DNA of 64,000 bases, taken from positions 3,392,017 to 3,456,016 of the forward strand of contig CP154955.1 in assembly GCA_039621445.1 (NCBI GenBank), in the 5' to 3' direction. Below are positions 46,141 to 54,706 of the stretch, in pieces; within the stretch, counting starts at the first letter, position 1, and every line of letters begins with the position of its first letter. Origin of the DNA: Euglena gracilis. Lineage: Eukaryota > Euglenida > Euglenophyceae > Euglenales. A program made the translations under genes and the position numbers. The notes beneath the pieces were generated by a model. That model did no database searches. It was not told the origin of the DNA and saw only the letters and a list, made by a program, of their open reading frames with translations.

Positions 46141-46273
46141 TGCAAGCCTATTCTGGAACCCAGGCGAGGGGTGCTTTGTGCTATGGGGTGCTGGGGTGCC
46201 TGCCCATTGCGGGCACCCTCCTTCCAAAAAAGAAGCCCGACACCGCCGTCGTCTTCACAGCCGGGGCCCGGGG

Positions 46274-46329
46274 GGAACCCGGGAGTGCCCCGTGCGCCAC
46301 AGCAGCGTCTTGGTGGCCTCCGTCACGAT
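46274..46329 (-). CDS. CNNM: CNNM exon: SRVP segment of the CBS pair
   Basis: It reads IVTEATKTLLWRTGHSRVP, the family's helix followed by SG-(H/Y)-(S/T)-R-(I/V)-PV. It starts after the conventional acceptor CCTCCGCCCAG; the intron before it is only 174 bases. It ends before a nonconventional intron beginning CCCCGGGCCCCGG, whose 12-base end complement lies just upstream of the next exon. Confidence 0.9.
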
Positions 46330-46503
46330 CTGGGCGGAGGCAGCGGGACCGGGGCCCAGAAGGGGACCTGACAAGCCTGTGGCTGTCCAGGCTTCTTTTA
46401 ACCAACCCGCGGGGGGGGTTCTTGTGCCATGGGGTGACTGCCCATAGCAGGCACACAGCCCCCGCTGTGCCTGGTGGGGGGGCGCACGCAGCACGGCACG
46501 CAC

Positions 46504-46588
46504 CTGGTCCGCCTCCAGCATGAACACGTCCCCGATGCCGGTCATGATGGACGCCACGGGGATGTCCGGGAACTCCAGCGCGGAGGCC
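46504..46588 (-). CDS. CNNM: CNNM exon: first CBS motif
   Basis: The exon completes L and continues ASALEFPDIPVASIMTGIGD then VFMLEADQ. ALEF...V-x-x-(I/V)MT-x-x-x-DVFML is the diagnostic first CBS motif of CNNM proteins. It starts after GTCCCTGCCGGT (nonconventional). It ends at CAG|GTGCGT, a strong conventional donor, so its two introns are of different types. An in-frame CCCGCAG a little upstream could act as a conventional acceptor, but no donor of matching phase is seen. Confidence 0.9.
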
Positions 46589-46837
46589 ACCGGCAGGGAC
46601 TGCGGGCAGCCCCGGGGAGGGGGGAGGGCTGTTCGGGAAGCCCTGGCAGCGGCGGGGGGGGGGGGGGCGACCCCAACCCACCACCCATGCGGTTTCGGGG
46701 ATTCCCAAACATTCCTGCCCCCAGGGGGGGAGAAACTGCACACAGGCCGGTCAAAAACTGCACTGCAAAAAACTGCACGGTGCATATTTTCCACCCCCCT
46801 GCCTGCCCCCCCCCGGGGGGGTTCCACCCACACAAGC

Positions 46838-47025
46838 AGCAGCAGCAGCAGCAGCGGAAGGGATTTCCTTCCCAGGGGGACCCGGCGGGCCGTGGTGGCA
46901 AAAAGGGCCCACTGCAGGTGACACTGGTGCCCGCCGGCACGCAGTGGAGGAGTAGGCCCCTTACCACCCCGAGCACCTCTTGGGAACGAAATCGAGCAGC
47001 AACAGAAGCAGCAGCAGCAGCAGCA
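46838..47025. repeat. CAG trinucleotide runs
   Basis: Two short CAG/GCA runs (46,838-46,857 and about 46,998-47,024) in an intron. They open long false frames on both strands (46,255-47,418). Confidence 0.8.
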
Positions 47026-47638
47026 AGAAAGTGGAGCCAAAATCCCAAGGGGGAGGGGGAGGGGAAGGGCCAGGAAGACACAAAACGGAAATTTGAAGTC
47101 CCAGTGAATATGGGGTCGGACAATCGTTGGGAGTTGCTCCAAAGAAAGGGCCAGAAGCGGAATGCAGTGCCAGGCATCAAGCAATACAGAAGCCAAAGTG
47201 CATCTAAGGGGTTCCACCCACACCCTCCCACCCTTCTGGCGCATCGGCCCAAATGCTGCTGGCCCCAACAGCCCGGGGATCAACTTCTGGGGGGCCGACG
47301 AGCCTATTGGGCTAAACACATTGGGAAAAGGTGGGGACCATGCGGGGCCCAAAAGATGAGGGGGTTAGTTTTGGGAGCCAAGTTTACCCCAAGAGCATTG
47401 GGGACCAGGAATTCCTGAATTTCACCTGCCTGTTTTCTTTCACAGAAGTGCGGCAGGGGGGATTATCTGGGCAGCGAAAGCTAAAGCTGGGGGGGAAATC
47501 TTCGGGTGTACGTTGTTTTCACAAAGTTAATTATTCAAATATTACACCTGATAACTTCCCAGGAGGGACTCTTACAGATTCTCGGGCTTTAAAAATTGGG
47601 TATGGGGGGGGGCGAAAGGTTTCAACGGCTCCCTGGTC

Positions 47639-47730
47639 AACAGCTTTTCTTCGTGGCGACTCAGCTCGGACCGCGTGGCCTCCGCATGGAGGTGCAGCAG
47701 CGCCCGCAGCTCGTTCTTGTCATACATCTC
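47639..47730 (-). CDS. CNNM: CNNM exon: linker between DUF21 and CBS pair
   Basis: It reads EMYDKNELRALLHLHAEATR then SELSRHEEKLL, equivalent to the family's G-x-xY-x-x-x-EL-x-x-LL-x-xH...E. The 5' limit is approximate: CCTGGGGGG precedes it and would fit a nonconventional end. The 3' limit is before GACCAGGGA, which pairs with TCCCTG ahead of the next exon. Confidence 0.85.
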
Positions 47731-48044
47731 CCCCCCAGGGCGGCGCTTCAAACCTGCCCCCCCCCCCACCCCACCCCAACCCATCCATTTGGTCAGCAAC
47801 ACCCTGCTTCCCAACGTCCTTGCCAAGTGTCCAGTCAGCAACTCTGTCGCCCTGGGCAGGTCAGGGTCGGGATCAGGGTCAGGTCAGGTAAAGGCACCGC
47901 CTGGCTTGCACAGCAGTGGGAACAAAACATAACCAGGTATTGAATGGTGCTGAGCTCTTGATAAGCGCGCACCCACCCCTTCATTGACCCCCCCATGTAA
48001 ACCGGCCCACTCCATGGAGCTCTTTTGACTGAAATGCAAGGGTT

Positions 48045-48490
48045 TTGTGCCCGAAACGGGAGGCCAGGGGGTCCAAAAACAGTCGCTTTTGGCTCAAAAA
48101 ACACGTTTTCCAGGTCCGGGAGGCCAAAAAACATGGTTTCGGGCAATTTTTTTTTTCGATTTTTCGACTTTTTTGACCGAAAATAACCCACAATCCATTG
48201 GTTTCGGGCCCAAAACGGGTGCTGGTGGGTCGAAAAACGCTCATTTTCGGCCCAAAAAAGTTTTTCCGGGTCTGGGAGGCCCAAAAAAACATCGTTTCAG
48301 GCAAAAAAAAATTTTCGATTTTTTTCGACTTTTTTTTTGACTCGAAAATGACCCAAAGTCAATGGGTTGGCGGCCCAAAACGGGGCGCTTGCGGGTTGAA
48401 AACCGCTCATTTTCGGCTCACAAACATTTTTTCCGGGTCCGGGAGGCCAAAAAACATCGTTGCGAGCAAAAAAAATCCGGGTTTTTTGAC
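48045..48490. repeat. 160-bp tandem repeat, three diverged units
   Basis: Related to 29,126-29,880 (GGCTCAAAAAACACG, CCGGGAGGCCAAAAAAC, CCCAAAGTCAATGGGT). It is followed directly by one inverted 210-bp unit (48,490-48,720), the same order as at 29.1-30.1 kb. Confidence 0.85.
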
Positions 48491-48904
48491 TTTTTTGGTC
48501 GAAAAAGTCGGACAGTGGAAAACGTGTACAAAATGGCCTAAATTTTCCGAAAAACGGCCGTATCTCGGGCTAGGCGGTGAGTTGCGGGGAAACCAAAAAT
48601 ACCAGTAGATAGAGCGTTCGCTCCAAGGGCTTCAATTTAGGTCTCCGGACATGTCTTTGATTTTTGCATCATTTTCGAGATATTTTGAAAATATCGATTT
48701 TTGGGCCCGAAATGGCAGAGTCCAAAGTCGGTCATGAGGGAGAGGGTAAATGGGGGGGGGGGGTTATCAGTCGAGGCTTAGTGTATGACCAGAAGAGGGG
48801 AGGATTCAAAAAACACCCCCTATTTCCGCACCAGGGGGGGGGGGCAGCGGGTTTTTTAAGAGCGGGCGGGTTTTTGGGGTTTCGGGGGTTTTCTTTGGGT
48901 TTTT

Positions 48905-49262
48905 TGTTTTTGGGCCCGGGGGGGGGAGGGGGAGGGGGGTCCACCCCCACCACCCACCCCTAGAGGGGGGGCCCCCCGGGGGGGGGAGGGGGGTCCGGGG
49001 GACCCACAAAAAATGGCCGAAAAATCGCGAAAAGTGCTAAAAATGGAAATTAAATGAAAATAAATGAAATGAAAATAAAAAATGGAATTTTTTCGGCGCC
49101 TGCGGCGCCGAAAAGTATATCCCACCCCCCCCACCACCCCCCCCACCCCCACCCCCCCACTCCGGGGGGACCCCCCCGGGGGGGGGGGAGGGGGCCCGGC
49201 GGACCCACCCACCCTACCCCTCCCCCTCCCCCCCCCCCCGGGGGTCCAAACTTAAAAAAATC
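48905..49262. repeat. GGCGCC-hairpin MITE, ACCCACC family, copy 2
   Basis: Same order as 40,898-41,165. It carries an extra short run of AAATGAAAT units next to the hairpin (49,040-49,085). Confidence 0.8.
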
Positions 49263-49459
49263 CCTGGGGGGGGGTAAAAACCAGGTATTTGGGGAAATTT
49301 CATGGCAAAACCTCAAAAGTTGGCATGCCCACCACGGCTGTTGTTTCTCGGCACACCGTGCGATTTTTGGCACAATGTTGTCTCTTGTTTCTTCATCATC
49401 TTTCCCTCTGGGTGGGACTGCCCTGAGTCCCGGAGGGGACCCGGGGGGCGGCAGGGGCC

Positions 49460-49568
49460 AAGGATGAGGGCGATGGGCTTGGCGATGGGGTAGAGCAGCG
49501 TCATGAGCAGCGATACGATCGGCACCGCCCACGCCCCGATCTGGAGCGCGTGTTTCGTGCAAGCGGCC
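49460..49568 (-). CDS. CNNM: CNNM exon: last DUF21 helix (PIAKPIA)
   Basis: The first base completes the Met codon; then AACTKHALQIGAWAVPIVSL and LMTLLYPIAKPIALIL follow. This corresponds to the family's QAxCSRHxLxxGA...PxAxPxxxLLD. The 5' boundary follows CCCTGCGGGC, pairing with CCAGGGA of the previous exon's intron. The 3' end is uncertain: the expected LD-x-x-LG segment is not contiguous and was not found, so at least 49,460 is coding and a small exon may be missing. Confidence 0.85.
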
Positions 49569-50859
49569 GCCCGCAGGGCCCCTCACCGCGAAGAAAGCGA
49601 CAAGGCGGCGAATGACATGGGGGGGGGGGGGCAAATAAAGGCAGAAAACATGGAAAAAAAAAGAACACACACAGTAATAAACCACAAAAAAAACCAAAGC
49701 GGGGAAAAAAACATGCAAGCAAGAAAATGGTTGGCGCTGGGCAGAGATGCTTCGACTGCTGAGCGAGCAATCACCGGTTCCAGCAAACAAAAAAAAGGCA
49801 GTGCATAAGAAATATGTGGGAATATGCGTTTATATGCGGGAAAACATGCGGAAAATATGCAATTCGGCCAATTTCAGTATTAGGATGATTTTGCAACAGA
49901 AAATGGTCCAAATGACTGGGGAAAAAAAGACTGCTGGTATGCCAAAAAAAAAAGGTCAACAATGGCCAAAAATGGTCAGAAATTACCGACAGTGGTCCAA
50001 AATGCCTCAAAAATGGCCCGCGGTGGCTCAAAATACCCCAAAATGGCCCAGTAATAATAATAATAAAAACTGGTTGTAAATGGCCCCGAAATGAAAGCGA
50101 ATGGCCTAAAATGGTTGGAAGAAGTTCAAAACAGCCCAAGAAGATGAGGAAAATATGCGGAAAACCCTCGGAATATGCACTAAATATGCACAAAATTTGC
50201 GAAATAGCGCGTTCTTGGCCAAAAAAGCAAAATATGTGCTAAATATGCAAAACATACGCAAAATGTGCGCTGTGCATATTCCACCTCCCCGCTACTGGTC
50301 CTGACGAGGGGAGTCGAACCCCCTCTCCCCCTGCAAAACATATGAGGGCAAAATGCGCTCAAGCTTGGCACAATGGACTGCAAGAACACATGTGCACCAC
50401 ATGGCAACAAAAAGTGATGGCAAAAAGACATCATAAACGTTGCTCAGGACACCTTGCACAGTTTCAAAGAAAATTTCCATTGCGAACGTGGGCCTTCCAA
50501 ATGCTCTCCACCAACGGTGGAAATTTTTGCAGGAAACTGGGCTGAAAATCAGGAATGGAAGCTGTATAAGAGGAATAGCCTTGCCTGGTTTCGCTGCAGC
50601 TGCCGACTGGTAGCAGTGGGAAAAACCCCGGGTCGGTTGTGACTATTGTCTTGCGCTAATGGCTGGCGGTGGGCAGTTTGGATACCCAAAAACAGAGCTC
50701 TGGATCCCGGGGCATCATTCCCTAAGGATTGGATGTAACTCCGTCTGAGACGCTTGCAGCACATGACCACGCACGGCAAGAAATATCGGTGTTATGTCAT
50801 ATGAAATAAAATACGACCTGCACACGAGCTCCTCCCTTTGAAGTGATGGATCCCTGGCC

Positions 50860-50945
50860 ATCGGAAGAATTTCCCCAAACAACGTGATGACTACGGTGGA
50901 GAGGACGAGGCCCAGCAGCCCGGAGGTCATGTCCGCGATGAGGAT
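50860..50945 (-). CDS. CNNM: CNNM exon: DUF21 helix with FGEILP
   Basis: It reads ILIADMTSGLLG then LVLSTVVITLFGEILP and two bases of the next codon. In CNNM proteins this is the L-x-D/S-x-x-x-G...ST...I-x-FGE-I-x-PQA segment. It opens after GGCCTGGGCGT and ends before GGCCAGGGA, both nonconventional intron ends. Upstream in-frame codons look open too, but are excluded because the joined protein would gain twelve residues absent from the family. Confidence 0.9.
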
Positions 50946-51530
50946 GACGCCCAGGCCGGCGCCCATTGTGGACAGGAGGGTTGTACATGGGGCAGAGGGA
51001 GAGCAACGTGGAGCCGAGACAGCGGTTTGACTCGCGACTTGCTGGCAGTGGGTGATCAAGGACCACCCAGGAGGTGTCAGGGACCCCAGGTAGGTCTTAG
51101 GGACCCCCTAGGTTTGGTATTAAGGATCTCACAGGTTGATATTAGGGACCCCCCAGATACGTATTTGAAACCCCAATGGGTATTGGGAACCCCCGCAGGT
51201 AGGCATTGCGGACCGCCAGGTAGGTGTAAAGAACCCTTGGTTTGATGTCTGTTTGAAAGAAGGTGATGGTGAGGCAGCCCTCCTCTCCCGAAGGTGTGGA
51301 GAACGGAGAACGCTCGTTGGTTTGATTGTGGATTTGAAGGCAAATGGCCTTGGTCTCTTTCCATCTTCATTGGAGAGTTTGGTTTTTAAAAATGGTTTTT
51401 GGTGCTTTTCAATGCGCCTTCTTCAACGTTGACGGTGTGGGTGCGGAGGGTAAACAACGTTGGTTCTCTGGCAAATGATGCAGCGCGGCCCATATGGGTA
51501 GGGACCGTTGAGCCAGGGGTCGGCCTGCCG

Positions 51531-51617
51531 GGAGAGGAGGGAGTTGACTACCACGTTGCCCATCAGCAGTGTGCACAGGAGGAGGTTGGAGCGGCGCCGG
51601 AGGGGGAGGATGCGCTT
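51531..51617 (-). CDS. CNNM: CNNM exon: first-second membrane helix of DUF21
   Basis: 29 codons: KRILPLRRRSNLLLCTLLMG then NVVVNSLLS. LRxxxNLLLCTLLxGNVxVN is one of the most conserved stretches of CNNM proteins. Both sides are nonconventional introns: 5' intron end CCTGGCACC, 3' intron start CGGCAGGCC. The last base (51,531) could equally belong to the next exon, since a C occurs on both sides of the intron. Confidence 0.92.
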
Positions 51618-52149
51618 GGTGCCAGGCCGGGCCGGGCCAAGACCAAGGTCGGGGGGTCAGGGGTGGCTCGCCGCCGTTTTGGAGGTGGGATTGAGGGGAT
51701 ATCGTCACCTACCCCCCCCCCCCCCGGCTCGTTGCCCCCCCCCCATGATGGGGCCAACATCCCCTTCCATGTCAATCCCCACGGCCCCTGACATGGACCC
51801 CCCTTTCTGAGACATTTTGGCTTGGCGGCTCGTTGGCCCCCCCTTGGTGGTTGAGGTCAACATGCCCCCCCCCCCCCGAAGTTGGCCCCCCACACGTTGG
51901 GGCCAACATGGCCCGGGCCAATGAGCCGGGGGGGGGGGGGCAGCACAGGGTTGTTCCTAGCAGATGAAATAAAGACAGCTCCAAGGGACGCTGCTTCTTG
52001 TGTGGTGCAATGGGAGCCGTCCATCAACCACAAGAAGCGGACTGCTGTTTGAGGAATTCAAATGGCAATCCTGGGTGCGGCTTAACCCGGCCCCACTCTC
52101 CAAGCATCTGCCCTTTTGGTTCCCACCCCACAACCCCTCCCCCTGTAAA

Positions 52150-52555
52150 CCCCCCCAAAAATAAGACTTCCCCAAAAATAAGACCCCCCCCAAAAATAAG
52201 ACCCCACCCCCCTGACGGCATGAAGCGCCGGAGATGGTGAAAATTTTCCCTGAAAAATTACCAAAAACCTCAATTTCACACACAAAAATGATGAAATTTC
52301 AAAAAATCTCTGATTTTTGGGGTGCAAAAAACATGCTAAATGTCAACTTACACCAATTTGCACATGGCGCGAAGCACCGAAGGAAAAAATTTAGTGCTCT
52401 TGGGAACCTGAAAAATGACATTTTTTCGGGCCCGGGTCGGTCAAGCAAAAATCCAAAAAAAATAAGATCCCCCCAAAAATAAGACCCCCCCTGGAGGTTT
52501 CCAGCAAAGGACCCAAAAATAAGACCCGGGTCTTATTTTGGGGGGGGGGGTATTT
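52150..52555. repeat. AATAAGACCC-type MITE, copy 1
   Basis: Many AAAAATAAGACCCC units on the left face GGGTCTTATTTTGGGGG on the right (52,527-52,552). A GGAGGTTTCCAGCAA block and a GGCGCGAAGCACCG stretch lie inside. A shorter relative is at 56,738-56,887. Confidence 0.7.
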
Positions 52556-53431
52556 CATTGGATGTTCATTGACTGTGATATTCCAATCCATTTTGGAGGT
52601 GCAATTCCTTTTTGACAACTCATTCCAGGCCATTTTAAAAAAAAATCCAGGAAAAAAAAGCGTTCAAATTTTATTTCATCTCCTGCAGCTACAACGAACT
52701 GACATTGGTGCAAACCATCCCCCTTCGCCTGCGGGGGGGGGGGGGCAAAATCCAGCCATCCATTCTCAAACATCCCTGAGTGGGGAGGGGTCGCACAAGG
52801 ATTCAGTAAATGTGTTGTGGCCTTGGGGGACCAGCTTTTCCTGAAGGATCAATTTTTTGAGACCAAATTATTCCTCGGAGCTGTAAGATAGCCTCTATAT
52901 TTATTGAACCATCTGTTCAAAATATCCCTCGAAAGGTTTATGGATTTTCTCCGCACTGGGGTGCAATGATGGAGCGGACGATAAAAAAAATTTCTGTTCA
53001 TAAATGTGCCGAATCTCTTTGAATCTCTTTGAAATTGGAAAGAACCGTGGAGCGTAGCATTTACAGGCATTATGGCCTATCCCATTATGGACTGTCTGTG
53101 CGTGAACAAACGTCATGTGTTTTTTTTTAATGCCCAGAGGGGCCTGGGGAGGGCTTATGGGACCCATCTTGTTCCGTTGTTTTGAGGTATGACCAGGGTG
53201 AATTTTAGGGCAGGCCGATCCCAACCCCCAGGGTTGAGCACACGGCCAAAAAGCGCCTGGCCGCTCCGTCAAGGCACTCTGGCGCCAGGGAGCCAGCAGC
53301 CCAGAAGAGCCCGTTTTGGGTGTTTTCTGATTTGTGCCCAGGCAGACACCAACTCTCTCAGGGGGGGAGGGGGTAGTGTCTGCCTGCCACCCCAAGGAAC
53401 TCCAAGACTCCCCCAGGGGTTTTTTTTTTAG

Positions 53432-53690
53432 ACCGGGGGGGGGGGGGGGTCCCCCCCCACCCACCCACCCCCTGGGCCCCTCCCCCCGGGGGGGTCCCGG
53501 GGTCCCACAAAAAAATGGCCGAAAATCGCGAAAAGTGCTAAAATAGCACTTTTTCGGCGCCTTCGGCGCCGAAAAGTATATCCCACCCCCCTCCGGGGGG
53601 ACCCCCCCCAGGGGGGGGGGGGCTCGGCCGGACCCCCCCCACCCACCCCCCTACCCCCCTGGGGTCTACGACTAAAAAAAAACCCTGGAC
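53432..53690. repeat. GGCGCC-hairpin MITE, ACCCACC family, copy 3
   Basis: Same order as 40,898-41,165, hairpin CGGCGCC-TTC-GGCGCCG (about 53,553-53,571). The loop differs from copies 1 and 2 (TGC). Confidence 0.8.
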
Positions 53691-53863
53691 TCCCCCCGGG
53701 GGGTTGGTCAAATTCAGCCTGAGCCCCTACCCCGGTGGGGGGGGGGGCACCTTTCCATACGGGGCACCAACCTTAACTGTTTCCAAAATTGTCACGAGAT
53801 CCGCCTTCACCGATGGGAAGGTGGAACGGGGAATCCCGGAGCTCACCCCGGCGCGGCCTGCCC

Positions 53864-53949
53864 CGCCCGCTGGCTCTCCACCTCGTTCCCCGCTTCGGCC
53901 ACCACCTGCAGCGACGTCGTGTCCAGCCCCAGCAGGCCAAGCGTCAGCC
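53864..53949 (-). CDS. CNNM: CNNM exon: start of DUF21 domain
   Basis: It reads GLTLGLLGLDTTSLQVVAEA then GNEVESQRA. It matches the CNNM segment FSGLTLGLLSLD...(V/L)...G. The acceptor CTTCCGCAG is conventional. The 3' end is placed before GGGCAGGCC because the next exon continues in frame (QRA, then KRILPLRRR) and the intron ends pair (CAGGCC with GGCCTG). A GTGAGC sequence 17 bases further on is in a tempting position but leaves no AG acceptor in phase. Confidence 0.9.
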
Positions 53950-54389
53950 CTGCGGAAGAGGGCGGCCCGTCCCCCCCCCCCCAGGGCTGCACGGGAAGGC
54001 CTGGTGGGGGGTGGTCGATCCCCCCACCCACCACAGCATTTTCGAAGATTTTTTTTTAAAACAAATTCACACGGTGCCGAGAAAAAATTTTTGGCGGTCG
54101 AAAATTGGTGCTCCCGGAAATACGAGAAGAGGTGGTGGGGGGATCGACCCACCCCCCCTCCCCCACCCACCACCCTGGCTGTTTGGCCGATTCCCGTTCT
54201 GCCCTGGTCCCTCCCCCTTCTGGGCCACGCAAAGAGTACCAATCAAATCGACGGCAACCAGAACCGGCAGGATAGGGGTTGTTGTAGCGCGGGGGGGGGG
54301 GCAGACCCCCACCCAATAGTCAGGGGGATGCCACAACCTCCCAAATTCTGGACAGGTGGAGGGGGGGGGGCACATTGTAAAATTACTCA

Positions 54390-54706
54390 CCATTCCCGGG
54401 GGGTCATTCAAATTCTTTTTTAAAAAAACCAGTAAATCACTCTTTAAAAAACCAGTAATCCACTTTCCCCTCCAGAAATGGGAAATGAAAATGTCAGTCA
54501 CTCTGGCCACGCGGCCAAAAAAAAAAGGCCAAAATGAATGGATTTTGGTCATTTCCCAAAAATTTTCCGGAGCCTTCGGCACTGAGTGGGCCACTTTCGC
54601 AATTTCTGGCCCACCCCTGGGGGGGCAGGGCCAAAGACCAGTGTCACTCTGAAAGAACCAGTGAGTCCCCCCCCCCCCAGGGGGGTCGAACACACCTTTA
54701 GCAATG
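54390..54706. repeat. TTAAGCAAT MITE, diverged copy
   Basis: It has AACCAGTAAATCACTC, a GCCACGCGGCC block, a degraded central hairpin (about 54,568-54,588) and a right end CTTTAGCAATGG. Similar order to 31,504 but weaker. Confidence 0.55.

Larger units (their letters stand above)
25990..53949 (-). other. CNNM: CNNM/CorC-family magnesium transporter gene (exons listed separately)
   Basis: Seventeen exons (plus tentative ones) on the minus strand together encode a CNNM (ancient conserved domain) protein. The first exons give a DUF21 transmembrane domain (GLTLGLLGLDTTSLQVV, NLLLCTLLMGNVVVNSLL, ADMTSGLLG, LFGEILP, ACTKHALQIGAW, LLYPIAKPIAL). Next comes a CBS pair (PVASIMTGIGDVFML, HNVIGILFVKDL, MVHVFEDTKLPEVL, MGHLAVVQR, DPFYEAIGIVTLE, DVIERLIQDEIVDETDVY), then a CNBD-like C-terminal domain (FTLILAGRVEVV, PDFRPDFTARP). 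CNNM proteins are plasma-membrane Mg2+ transporters or regulators (family knowledge). About 1.4 kb of exon lies in 28 kb. Two links are unresolved (after 49,460 and between 38,968 and 34,719), and the N-terminus lies upstream of 53,949. Confidence 0.9.

Noticed and set aside
46255-47418. Open frames over 300 codons on both strands
   Set aside because: Mostly intron with C/G runs and CAG repeats. Only 46,274-46,329 and 46,504-46,588 (minus) match CNNM sequence, and these are separated by an intron.
50295-50335. tRNA-like T-arm (GGGGTTCGACTCCCC, minus strand)
   Set aside because: The B-box/T-arm is good but no acceptor stem, D-arm or anticodon arm can be drawn upstream. At most a tRNA-derived relic.
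53841-53846. GTGAGC as conventional donor of the first DUF21 exon
   Set aside because: No AG acceptor in the right phase precedes KRILPLRRR; using it would add residues absent from the family, while the CAG/CTG pairing gives an exact join.
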